The notes under the pieces are model-generated. The model saw only the letters and a program-made list of their open reading frames with translations, was not told the DNA's origin and ran no database searches. DNA of 64,000 nucleotides from Eisenbergiella tayi (GTDB lineage Bacteria; Bacillota; Clostridia; Lachnospirales; Lachnospiraceae), in contig NZ_MPDJ01000005.1 in the NCBI RefSeq assembly GCF_001881565.1, forward strand, positions 62,001 through 126,000, read 5' to 3'. The position numbers were made by a program, and so were the translations under genes. Of this stretch, positions 35,851 through 43,481 are shown piece after piece (within the stretch, counting starts at the first letter, position 1; each line of letters starts with the position of its first letter).

Positions 35851-36732
35851 TTAGTGTCTTGCCATAAAATAAAAAAAAGCCCCAAGCATGCCTGCCTGGT
35901 TCCCGTTCTGCGCAAAAGCGATCCTGGTTTTCTCCCGGACTGCCGGCAGAAGATGCTTTTTAAGGCCGGCCTGTATGCGGGGGAGAAGATATTCCTTCCT
36001 GGACATGATACCTCCTCCCAGGACCACGATCTCCGGATTCAGTACATAGCAGATATTGGCGATCCCTATCCCGAGGACATCCGTCATCTCATCAATTGCC
36101 CGTATACAGCAGCCGTCTCCCGCTTCCGCCTGTTCAAAAACCCATTTCCCGTCTATATCGGCAGCAGCCAGCCCTTTTTCTCCGGCCACCCTGGAAAGCA
36201 GAGCGCCGGCGGATCCCAGATCCTGGAACATCCCGCCGGGAATATTCATATATCCCACCTCGCAGGCGCTTCCCGAAAAGCCATGATAAACCCGGTCATG
36301 AAACAGAATGGCGCCCCCGATACCGGTCCCGATGGTCAGGCATACGGCAGAAGCGCATCCTTTTGCCGCTCCGGCAAGACATTCTGCCAGCCCTGCACAG
36401 TTCACATCATTTTCCACCTCACAGGGAAGGCCGAACCTCTCTTCCATCCTTTTTTTCAAGTCGGTTCCCGCATAATCCGGTATCTGAAGGCCTGAAAAAG
36501 TAATTTCCCCTTTTTCACAGTCCACCATGCCGGCGGTGGAAATACAGATTCCGGACAGACAGTGCCTCCTTCCGGCCTCTTCGCAGATCCGCTCCAGTTT
36601 TTCCAGAATGCCCGGCCCGCCCTTCCAGGCCTCTGTCGGGATTTCGCCAGTCTCCAGGAATTTACCTTCCTCCTGCACAACCCCGTACTTCATTGCGGTT
36701 CCCCCGATATCTACACACACATATTCTTTCAT
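35851..36732 (-). CDS. ROK-family sugar kinase, probably N-acetylmannosamine kinase
   Basis: 293 residues. The N-terminal phosphate loop is VDIGGTAMKYG, the catalytic Asp lies in EVENDVNCAGLAE, and GTGIGGAI and LNPEIVVLGGGIM follow. The usual ROK zinc cluster (CxCGxxGCxE) is absent, as in other zinc-less ROK kinases. Its start overlaps the YhcH stop by 4 bp (ATGA) and NanE lies just upstream, so phosphorylation of N-acetylmannosamine before NanE is the likely role. The specificity is inferred from context. Confidence 0.82.
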   Translation of the reverse strand: MKEYVCVDIGGTAMKYGVVQEEGKFLETGEIPTEAWKGGPGILEKLERICEEAGRRHCLSGICISTAGMVDCEKGEITFSGLQIPDYAGTDLKKRMEERFGLPCEVENDVNCAGLAECLAGAAKGCASAVCLTIGTGIGGAILFHDRVYHGFSGSACEVGYMNIPGGMFQDLGSAGALLSRVAGEKGLAAADIDGKWVFEQAEAGDGCCIRAIDEMTDVLGIGIANICYVLNPEIVVLGGGIMSRKEYLLPRIQAGLKKHLLPAVREKTRIAFAQNGNQAGMLGAFFYFMARH

Positions 36733-37193
36733 TCCGCCTCCTGCCGCAGCCTGACCTTAATAACCGCCTTTCGGACATATTCCGGCTTTCCTGTACTTAT
36801 TTTGGGCATATGGGCATCCTCCGGAAAGCATATGGCAAAATCCCCCTCCCCCATCAGAAATCTCACCTTCGGCTTTCCCGTATACAAGATACAGTCGCCC
36901 TCCCTGCTGTAAGCCTCCTTTACCAGAAGCTCCTCCGCAGGGGCGCAGCACAGATATTCACATCCGTCCGCCGCGATATGGATATCCAGGTAATCCCTGT
37001 GCCCCTCAAAAATTTCCCCCTCCGGCTCCGTCCAATAATCAAACCGGTTCATATAAACTTCATCGCCGTCAATCGGGTAGCTGCCGGCCTCAAAATCCAT
37101 GGGGTTATTCTCCTCCAGAAAACGGATTGCCTTATCCAGGTTAGCGTACAGCCCGGCATATCTTCCTATATTTTTTAATTTTCCAAGTATCAT
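36729..37193 (-). CDS. YhcH/YjgK/YiaL family protein
   Basis: 154 residues of the DUF386 cupin-like family, with LDIHIAADGCEYL, YFTEPEGEIFEG-like metal-site surroundings (DYWTEPEGE) and GDFAICFPEDAHMP. Members recur in sialic-acid operons; E. coli NanQ/YhcH is thought to speed sugar anomer interconversion. It sits between NanE (18 bp upstream) and the ROK kinase (4-bp overlap), matching that use. Confidence 0.88.
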   Translation of the reverse strand: MILGKLKNIGRYAGLYANLDKAIRFLEENNPMDFEAGSYPIDGDEVYMNRFDYWTEPEGEIFEGHRDYLDIHIAADGCEYLCCAPAEELLVKEAYSREGDCILYTGKPKVRFLMGEGDFAICFPEDAHMPKISTGKPEYVRKAVIKVRLRQEAE

Positions 37194-37211
37194 ATCAGAT
37201 TCCTCTTCTTT

Positions 37212-37919
37212 TTATTCCTGCGCCATCGCAAGCTTATCAATCTCTTCCGTAAAGGTTCTTGTTATCACCTGCGGCCTTGTAATAATAGATCCCACCACCA
37301 CGCTGTAGCAGCCGATTTCCAGAACTCTTCTCGCTTTCTGCGGGGTATTGATGTTTCCTTCCGCAATCACGGGATGATTTACCTTTTCCAGTATCTGCCT
37401 TATAATTTCAAAGTCGTTTTCTTCTATCTGCTTTCCCGCGCTCTGCTCCGTATAGCCTACAAGGGTGGTTCCCAGAAAATCAAAGCCCAGCCGATCCGCA
37501 TGCAGCACCTCCTCCACGGTGGAGCAGTCCGCCATCAGAGGCTGTCCGGGATATCTGTTTCTGATTTCCTCCACGAAATCATCCAGCAGGACGCCGTCCG
37601 GACGCCTGGATCCGGTAGCATCCAGGGCTATGATATCAGCTCCCGCCTCCACCAGGGCATCCACTTCCCGCATTGTAGGAGTTATGTAAACCGGACTGTC
37701 CGCATACTCTTTTTTTACAATTCCTATTATGGGAAGCTCCACATATCTTTTAATTTCTTCAATATCTTCCCTGCTGTTAGCCCGGATACCACAGGCGCCT
37801 CCTTCCTTTGCAGCCTTTGCCATTCTTCCCATGATAAAGGAAGAGTGCAGCGGCTCATCCGGAAGTGCCTGACAGGATACAATAAGCTTCTTATATATCT
37901 GACTTATTTTCTCTGACAT
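37212..37919 (-). CDS. nanE: N-acetylmannosamine-6-phosphate 2-epimerase
   Basis: 235 residues, a TIM barrel with the NanE motifs LIVSCQALPDEPLHS, GACGIRANS, PIIGIVKKEY, ADIIALDATGSRRPDG and VIAEGNINTPQKA. It converts N-acetylmannosamine-6-phosphate to N-acetylglucosamine-6-phosphate in sialic-acid breakdown. It is first in the nanE-yhcH-ROK unit, with AAAGGGGA ahead of ATG. No nagA or nagB is present in the window. Confidence 0.94.
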   Translation of the reverse strand: MSEKISQIYKKLIVSCQALPDEPLHSSFIMGRMAKAAKEGGACGIRANSREDIEEIKRYVELPIIGIVKKEYADSPVYITPTMREVDALVEAGADIIALDATGSRRPDGVLLDDFVEEIRNRYPGQPLMADCSTVEEVLHADRLGFDFLGTTLVGYTEQSAGKQIEENDFEIIRQILEKVNHPVIAEGNINTPQKARRVLEIGCYSVVVGSIITRPQVITRTFTEEIDKLAMAQE

Positions 37920-38002
37920 GTTATCCCCTTTCTTCTCACATCCACCTGATTACGGACGGCTTTTGCAACGCTCCTTCTTTTACCAAAGGATTCCATAGGT
38001 TT

Positions 38003-38031
38003 ATTATATTAATTTCAGGTTTTTATTACAA
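38003..38031 (-). promoter_or_regulatory. nanE operon promoter
   Basis: TTGTAA (38026-38031), 17 bp and TATAAT (38003-38008) on the minus strand. The start near 37996 leaves a leader of about 77 nt before nanE. The surrounding 37920-38185 is AT-rich with no other feature I can support. Confidence 0.7.
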
Positions 38032-38185
38032 TTCACTGCGTTCCTTTAGAAATTTCAATTCAAATATTTTACGTTATGTCTTTTTAAGCCTTCATTTTTT
38101 AAGTATTTTTGGTGATTTTGTATATTTTATGTTTTTTCAATCCGCACCCGCCGCTTTTTTTATTTTGCATCCGGGCACAAAAAAA

Positions 38186-38210
38186 GCTGCCCGGATTTCT
38201 CCGGAACAGC
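38186..38210 (-). terminator. terminator after the first RpiR regulator
   Basis: GCTG and CCGG helices (38201-38210 with 38186-38194, one bulge) end in seven Ts on the minus strand, 38 bp after the regulator stop. It closes the HTH-glf-rpiR unit. Confidence 0.8.
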
Positions 38211-38247
38211 AGTTTTAATCAGCCATAACCGACTGCAGCTATTCTTG

Positions 38248-39087
38248 CTAAAACACGATTCTGTCATTCGGCTCCTCTGCCTGGATCGCCGAAAGCGTAT
38301 CCTGCAGCAATGCCGTCTTGTAGTTGGAATCCATTCCCATATAACAGCTGTAGATGATATCTGTCAATATGAGCAACGGAAACTGGGGAGAGATATTATC
38401 CCCCAGGGACAGGCCCTCAATGGACGGTATAATCAGCACATGCCGGAACAGCTCCTGAAGCTGTTTTCTGCGGTTGGATGTGATCAGAGTCACACCCACA
38501 TTGCGCAGCTTTGCCGCCTTCAGCGCTCCCAGCACCTCTCTCGTCTCGCCGCTCAGGCTCATGCCGATCACCAGATCCTCCGGCCTTGCAAGAACCGCCT
38601 GCATCTGCATCAGGTGGGGATTATCGATCACCTCCACCTGGAGGCCCAGCCTCATAAAACGCAGCTTGAACTCTGATGCTGCGCAGGCAGAGCTTCCCAG
38701 TGCGAAAATAAAAACCCGTTCCGCCTTGGACAGCGACTGACAGAAAGCATTTATTTTATCCATCTCAAGCTTTCCGTTAAATCCCTGGAGAAGCTTCTGA
38801 TACGTATCAAGGATTTTCTGCACCACATCATCATTGGTATATTTGGGCATATGAAAATTTATTTCATACATATACTGAAATTCCCGGTAGCCGGAAAAGC
38901 CTATTTTCTTGGCAAACCGGGACAGGGCGGTTTCAGAGACATGCAGCTGCCTGCTTAAGATTTTTGCCGAAAAATCCTGTTTTTTCTGGTTGTCCAGAAA
39001 GAAACGCGCAATCAGCTTCTCCGTATCCGTCATTTCCTGATAGTGGAGGCGTATCCTTTCCAGGATATCCTGATAATAAATATTCAT
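38248..39087 (-). CDS. MurR/RpiR-family transcriptional regulator (1)
   Basis: 279 residues: an N-terminal helix-turn-helix of the HTH_6 type (SAKILSRQLHVSETALSRFAKKIGFSGYREFQ) and a C-terminal SIS sugar-phosphate domain (RVFIFALGSSACAASEFKLRFMRLG, VIGMSLSGETREV). Such proteins sense amino-sugar phosphates. Its ATG overlaps the glf stop (ATGA), so it is translated with UDP-galactopyranose mutase. It also lies next to the nanE unit, which it could control. Confidence 0.88.
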   Translation of the reverse strand: MNIYYQDILERIRLHYQEMTDTEKLIARFFLDNQKKQDFSAKILSRQLHVSETALSRFAKKIGFSGYREFQYMYEINFHMPKYTNDDVVQKILDTYQKLLQGFNGKLEMDKINAFCQSLSKAERVFIFALGSSACAASEFKLRFMRLGLQVEVIDNPHLMQMQAVLARPEDLVIGMSLSGETREVLGALKAAKLRNVGVTLITSNRRKQLQELFRHVLIIPSIEGLSLGDNISPQFPLLILTDIIYSCYMGMDSNYKTALLQDTLSAIQAEEPNDRIVF

Positions 39088-40199
39088 AGCTCTTCCGCCA
39101 CCATATCAAGGGCCGCCCTCAGAACCTTATCCATGTCATAATAGCGGTACTGCCCCAGCCTTCCCCCAAAAAGCACATTCTTTTCCTGCTGTGCCAATTC
39201 CCGGTATCCGGCATACAGCGCCATGTTTTTGTCATCATTCACGGGATAATAAGGCTCATCCCCCGGTTTCCATTCCGCAGGATATTCCTTTGTGATCACA
39301 GTCCCATGCTGTGTCCCGAATTCGAAGTGCTTGTGTTCGATAATTCTCGTATAGGGAACGGCTTCGTCGGTATAATTCACTACCGCATTCCCCTGGAAAT
39401 TATCCTCATCAGGAAGCTCCTCCGTCTCAAAACGGAGGGAACGGTATTCCAGCGCTCCCAGACGGAAATCAAAATACTCATCGATCATTCCGGTATACAA
39501 TACTTTATCCCATGTATCCGGAGACTGCTTTTCCCTGTTATCCCTCAGAAACTCCCTGTAGCTTATGCCGGTGCGTACTTCGGTACCCTCCAGCATTTTG
39601 GCCGCTATTGCCGTATAGCCGCCTTTTGGAATCCCCTGATAGGGATCATTGAAATAATTATTATCGTACCGGAACCGAAGGGGCACGCGCTTAATGATAA
39701 AAGCAGGCAGCTCCCTGCAGTCCCTTCCCCACTGTTTCTGGGTATATCCTTTGATCAATTTCTCGTATACGTCTTTGCCTGCCAGGGAAAGCGCCTGTTC
39801 TTCCAGATTGCGGGGTTCCCCGATATTCAGGCTGGCTATCTGGCCGGCAATTATTTTCTGTGCTTCCGCCGGTGTGCGGATTCCCCACATTTTACTGAAG
39901 GTGTTCATATTAAAGGGCAGGTTATAAAGCTCGTCCTTATACACCGCAATGGGTGAATTGATATAGTTGTTAAACTCTGCGAACTGCCCTATATAGTCCC
40001 ATATTTCCTTGTCGGAGGTATGAAAAATATGGGCACCGTACTTATGTACCTGGATGCCCATACTCTCTTCCGTGTAGATATTTCCGGCAATATGGTCTCT
40101 TTTGTCAATCAGCAGGCAGCGTTTACCGCGTCCGTACATCTCGTGTGCAAAACAGGCTCCGAAAAGCCCGGCTCCCACAATCAGATAATCATAATGCAT
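39084..40199 (-). CDS. glf: UDP-galactopyranose mutase
   Basis: 371 residues. The FAD-binding start YDYLIVGAGLFGACFAHEM, the GLF signature around IQVHKYGAHIFHTSDKEIWDY, GYTQKQWGRD and NDPYQGIPKGGY, and late EYPAEWKPGDEPYYPV and GGRLGQYRYYDMD are all complete. It interconverts UDP-galactopyranose and UDP-galactofuranose for surface glycans. No glycan cluster is visible here; its neighbours are a small HTH protein (15 bp upstream) and an RpiR regulator, an unusual setting. Confidence 0.95.
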   Translation of the reverse strand: MHYDYLIVGAGLFGACFAHEMYGRGKRCLLIDKRDHIAGNIYTEESMGIQVHKYGAHIFHTSDKEIWDYIGQFAEFNNYINSPIAVYKDELYNLPFNMNTFSKMWGIRTPAEAQKIIAGQIASLNIGEPRNLEEQALSLAGKDVYEKLIKGYTQKQWGRDCRELPAFIIKRVPLRFRYDNNYFNDPYQGIPKGGYTAIAAKMLEGTEVRTGISYREFLRDNREKQSPDTWDKVLYTGMIDEYFDFRLGALEYRSLRFETEELPDEDNFQGNAVVNYTDEAVPYTRIIEHKHFEFGTQHGTVITKEYPAEWKPGDEPYYPVNDDKNMALYAGYRELAQQEKNVLFGGRLGQYRYYDMDKVLRAALDMVAEEL

Positions 40200-40214
40200 G
40201 GAATCTCTCCTTCA

Positions 40215-40550
40215 TTATTTTGCTTTGTATTTCTTAATCTGTACAAAGTCGTCCATCAGTCCAAGGATCTTGTCCCTGCCTTCCTGGTTCAGCTTTACGT
40301 AATACTGCATTACGCGGTTTTCGAGAAGCTGCTCGCTGATGGTAGTGTCTCTTTCCAGAGAACTGAAGTCTACCGGATTCAGGTTAAGCTTGTTGCACAT
40401 TTTGATAACGGTACCGTAGGCCATCCCATCAATGCCTCTTTCCAGTGCCGTCACCAGTGTGCTGTAAGGGATCTGCATTTCTAATGCAAATTGCCTTACG
40501 CTTCTGTACTGGCTTAAAATTTCTTTTTTCAAGATCTGTGCTTTGGTCAT
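40215..40550 (-). CDS. small helix-turn-helix regulator
   Basis: 111 residues from the second ATG; the first overlaps the GGAGGG site. The N-terminal half is a Cro/cI-type helix-turn-helix (VRQFALEMQIPYSTLVTALE, GTVIKMCNKLNLNP). The C-terminal part (LNQEGRDKILGLMDDFVQIK) is helical and resembles the tails of small XRE regulators. It precedes glf by 15 bp. The target is unknown; control of its own operon is possible. Confidence 0.75.
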   Translation of the reverse strand: MTKAQILKKEILSQYRSVRQFALEMQIPYSTLVTALERGIDGMAYGTVIKMCNKLNLNPVDFSSLERDTTISEQLLENRVMQYYVKLNQEGRDKILGLMDDFVQIKKYKAK

Positions 40551-40596
40551 TTCAAATCCCTCCATTACCTTTTAACCCTAAGGTTTTGCATTGTTA

Positions 40597-40626
40597 ATTG
40601 TACACTATTTACCTTTCATTTTGCAA
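40597..40626 (-). promoter_or_regulatory. promoter of the HTH-glf-rpiR unit
   Basis: TTGCAA (40621-40626), an 18-bp spacer and TACAAT (40597-40602) on the minus strand, with the start near 40590, about 40 nt ahead of the small HTH gene. Confidence 0.65.
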
Positions 40627-40739
40627 CATTTCTTTTAAAAAACAAACAAAATTTCGAATATTTTAAGAAATTGGTCATAATATACTATAAAATTGCCATA
40701 ACAGCTAAAAAACTGTCAGTTGCTGTAATTTAGCGAAGA

Positions 40740-41591
40740 TTAAAATAATTTTTCCACCACGGACCGGGAGGTAATTTCGTTGTTCCGCTTGCATTCTTCG
40801 AAATTTCTTTCGTAATATTCCTGGTATAGCATGTCCACAAGATAGAGCTGGCTCATTTTAGCCTTCATGGATCCGCCTTCCAGCGGGGCTTCGTTGGATC
40901 CGCACAGAAGTACCGCATCGCAGTATTCCGTCAGCGGGGATTTGCGGAAATGCGTGATACATACAATCTTTGCCCCGGCCTCTTTGGCAAGCTTCGCCAC
41001 ATGGATATTATCCTTGGTAGCGCCTGAATAGGAAAAAATAATGATCAGGTCATCCTGTGTACAAAGGGACGCCGCCATGGACTGCATATGAGGATCGGTA
41101 ATGCAGCTGACCTTGTTGGTCAGGCGCAGGAATTTGTTCCTGGCCTCCTCCGCTGTCAGAAGGCTGTCTCCTATTCCGAAAAAATGGATGCGTCCGGCTG
41201 CTTCAAACATGGAAATCACCTTACTGAAGGTTTCTCTCTCCAGCAGCATATAGGTTTCTCTGATGGCGCTTATATGCTGTTCCATGATTCTCTGCGTCAT
41301 GGCGCCGAAGCTGTCCTCCCGGCCTCTCCCGGCTTCGGTTCCGAAGCCTTCCGAAGCCGCCTGGCTTAAGGACAGCTTCATTTTGAATTCCTGATATCCC
41401 TGCAGCTTCATGGTCCGGCAGAAGCGGTATACGCTGGCGTCTCCCACTTCACAGGCATCCGCCAAATCCGTGATGGACATGTACAGGACCTTCTCCTGAT
41501 TATCCAGCACATAATCCGCCACCTTCTTTTCGGCCCTGGTAAACTGATTGTATGATGCCTTGATTTGCAGAACGAAATTATCCTTACTCAA
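40740..41591 (-). CDS. MurR/RpiR-family transcriptional regulator (2), likely NanR type
   Basis: 283 residues from a TTG start; GAGGAG lies nine bases upstream, while the longer frame from another TTG runs through the promoter. An HTH_6 domain (MSITDLADACEVGDASVYRFCRTMKLQGYQEFK) is followed by a SIS domain (IHFFGIGDSLLTAEEARNKFLRL, IIIFSYSGATKDN). It is divergent from nanA with a palindrome between them, the arrangement expected for a sialic-acid repressor sensing N-acetylmannosamine-6-phosphate. That ligand is an inference from known NanR proteins. Confidence 0.87.
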   Translation of the reverse strand: MSKDNFVLQIKASYNQFTRAEKKVADYVLDNQEKVLYMSITDLADACEVGDASVYRFCRTMKLQGYQEFKMKLSLSQAASEGFGTEAGRGREDSFGAMTQRIMEQHISAIRETYMLLERETFSKVISMFEAAGRIHFFGIGDSLLTAEEARNKFLRLTNKVSCITDPHMQSMAASLCTQDDLIIIFSYSGATKDNIHVAKLAKEAGAKIVCITHFRKSPLTEYCDAVLLCGSNEAPLEGGSMKAKMSQLYLVDMLYQEYYERNFEECKRNNEITSRSVVEKLF

Positions 41592-41619
41592 TTTTTCTGT
41601 CTCCTCTTTCTTCTCTTTT

Positions 41620-41648
41620 ATGCTACACCGGAAAATAGCTTTTGGCAA
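41620..41648 (-). promoter_or_regulatory. promoter of the second rpiR gene
   Basis: TTGCCA (41643-41648), 17 bp and TAGCAT (41620-41625) on the minus strand; the start near 41613 supports the TTG codon at 41591 over the longer frame. Confidence 0.6.
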
Positions 41649-41671
41649 CTTTTTTTATTATTTTTAAAATT

Positions 41672-41688
41672 ATGAAAATATTTTTCAT
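41672..41688. promoter_or_regulatory. palindromic operator candidate between rpiR and nanA
   Basis: ATGAAAA and TTTTCAT (arms 41672-41678 and 41682-41688) flank a TAT centre. It lies 7 bp upstream of the nanA -35 and 24 bp upstream of the regulator's own -35, so one site could control both genes. Confidence 0.55.
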
Positions 41689-41694
41689 TTTTTC

Positions 41695-41723
41695 TTGTCT
41701 GTTCCTATATAAAATGATATGAT
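41695..41723 (+). promoter_or_regulatory. nanA promoter
   Basis: TTGTCT (41695-41700), a 17-bp spacer and TATGAT (41718-41723), giving a start near 41730 and a 46-nt leader to the nanA ATG. Confidence 0.65.
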
Positions 41724-41775
41724 TTTGTCAGAACAAAGTCAATCTTTTGCATTGGAAGGAAAAGAGGGAAAAAAC

Positions 41776-42693
41776 ATGTCAAAATATGATGTATCGCGCT
41801 TCCGCAATGTAACCGTGGCACTCAATACTCCTTTTGCCCCGAATGGCGATGTGGATCTGGCCGCTGCCAGAAAACTCACGCGCTATTATATCGAAAAGGG
41901 AGTCAGGAGTCTTTATGTATGCGGCAGCACGGGGGAAGGGTTCCTGCTGGACAGCCGGGAGAGGATGTCCGTGGCGGAGGCTGTAAAGGAAGAAGCGGGC
42001 GATGCCATGACCATTATTGTCCATGTGGGCTGCCCGGATACGAGACATTCTGCGGAGCTGGCCCGCCATGCGGAAAAAGCCGGCGCAGACGCTACAAGCG
42101 CAGTTCCCAGCGTCTATTACCGGCTGGGTGAAGAAAGTGTATACCGCCATTGGACGGCCATCACAGAGGCGGCGGATCTGCCGTTTTTTATTTACAACAT
42201 TCCTCAGCTCACGGGCTTTAACCTTTCCATGGGATTATTCGGACGTATGCTTGCCAACGAGAGGGTTGCCGGAGTAAAATGTTCTTCAGAGCCCTGTCAC
42301 GATATCCTCCGGTTCAAGCAGGCGGGCGGCGAAGACTTCATCGTTTTCAGCGGTTCCGACGAACAGTACCTGGCCGGCCGTCTTATGGGGGCTGACGCAG
42401 GCATCGGAGGGACCTACGGAGCCATGCCGGAGCTGTATCTGAAGCTGGATGAGCTGATTGGCCGGGAAGAGATTAAAAAGGCGCAGAAGCTGCAGATCAT
42501 GGTGACTGATTTTATATACCGCCTGTGCTCCTTCCCTTCCATGTATGGCGCATGCAAGACCATCATCCGCATGGACGGCGTGGACATCGGGGAACCCCGG
42601 CTTCCATTCCTTCCCGTGGACGAAAAAGATCCTGCCATCATACAGCTTTATAAGGATATCCGCGGCGCGGTGGAAGAAACCAGAAACTGGTAA
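41776..42693 (+). CDS. nanA: N-acetylneuraminate lyase family protein
   Basis: 305 residues from ATG 41776, preceded by AGAGGG; an ATG 19 codons upstream lies inside the promoter. The DapA/NanA barrel shows YVCGSTGEGFLLD, the catalytic Tyr140 in FFIYNIPQ and the Schiff-base Lys168 in AGVKCSSEP, matching Tyr137 and Lys165 of E. coli NanA. It should split sialic acid into N-acetylmannosamine and pyruvate, feeding the ROK kinase and NanE encoded 4-6 kb away. Other aldolases of this family are possible, but the context favours NanA. Confidence 0.9.
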   Translation: MSKYDVSRFRNVTVALNTPFAPNGDVDLAAARKLTRYYIEKGVRSLYVCGSTGEGFLLDSRERMSVAEAVKEEAGDAMTIIVHVGCPDTRHSAELARHAEKAGADATSAVPSVYYRLGEESVYRHWTAITEAADLPFFIYNIPQLTGFNLSMGLFGRMLANERVAGVKCSSEPCHDILRFKQAGGEDFIVFSGSDEQYLAGRLMGADAGIGGTYGAMPELYLKLDELIGREEIKKAQKLQIMVTDFIYRLCSFPSMYGACKTIIRMDGVDIGEPRLPFLPVDEKDPAIIQLYKDIRGAVEETRNW

Positions 42694-42722
42694 GACAATC
42701 TATTTCAGGAGAATAAGTCAGA

Positions 42723-43364
42723 ATGAAAAAAACAATTGTAGCTTTCGGAGATTCCAATACACATGGGTACTGTTCGGAAACAGGCGGACGTTTCAGCGAG
42801 GAGGAACGCTGGCCCTGCCTTCTGGAAAAGTATCTGGGTGAAGAATACCGTGTTATGGAGGAAGGGCTGAGCGGACGGACCACTGTCTTTGAGGATCCTC
42901 TGTTTGAAGGCTTAAGCGGTCTGTCTTACATTTTTCCCTGTCTGATGACCCATGAGCCGGTGGATCTCCTGATCATCATGCTGGGGACGAATGATACCAA
43001 AGCCCGTTTTTCCTGTAACGGCGAGAACATTTCCAAAGGCCTGGAACGCCTTGTGAATAAGGCCCTTTCCATAAAAGATGCCTGGAGGAACGGCCCCAGG
43101 ATCCTGATTGTGGCTCCGGCGCCCATTGAGGAAGGCTGCCTCTCCGCCCCTGTTGTGGGAGAGATGGGGCCCGACTGTGTGGAAAAGTCCCGGGAACTGG
43201 CCTTCTGGTTTGAGGATGTCGCCGCACGCACAGGCTGCAGCTTTCTGGATGCCGGAAGCATTCCGGGAATCCGTATGCATCCGAATGATTACATGCATCT
43301 GGACAGGGAAAGCCATACGCTTCTTGCACGGGCGCTTGCGGAACGGATTCCTTCCCTTTTTTAG
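42723..43364 (+). CDS. SGNH/GDSL-family hydrolase
   Basis: 213 residues with the four SGNH blocks: FGDSNTHGY (catalytic Ser), GLSGRTT, LGTNDTK and HPNDYMHLD (Asp and His). It has no signal peptide, so it acts in the cytoplasm. It starts 29 bp after nanA with GGAG, in the same unit. Removal of O-acetyl groups from sialic acid is an attractive role by position, but the family also includes xylan and other esterases and no substrate can be read from the sequence. Confidence 0.87.
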   Translation: MKKTIVAFGDSNTHGYCSETGGRFSEEERWPCLLEKYLGEEYRVMEEGLSGRTTVFEDPLFEGLSGLSYIFPCLMTHEPVDLLIIMLGTNDTKARFSCNGENISKGLERLVNKALSIKDAWRNGPRILIVAPAPIEEGCLSAPVVGEMGPDCVEKSRELAFWFEDVAARTGCSFLDAGSIPGIRMHPNDYMHLDRESHTLLARALAERIPSLF

Positions 43365-43427
43365 GGACCGAGCATTCCATACGCATTCAAATAAGTTATT
43401 TCCCTAAATGGGGGAGGGATCAAAAAA

Positions 43428-43448
43428 GAGGCCGACGGCCTCTTTTTT
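43428..43448. terminator. bidirectional terminator between convergent units
   Basis: GAGGCC and GGCCTC with a 3-nt loop (43428-43442) are flanked by six As on the left and six Ts on the right, so it can end both the nanA unit and the GH120 gene. Confidence 0.88.
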
Positions 43449-43481
43449 GTATATCTGTTTATTGAAGCAACTCTTCCAGCC

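Noticed and set aside
42912..43316. Minus-strand frames opposite the SGNH hydrolase
   Set aside because: Several overlapping antisense frames without domains; the plus-strand gene has all four SGNH blocks.
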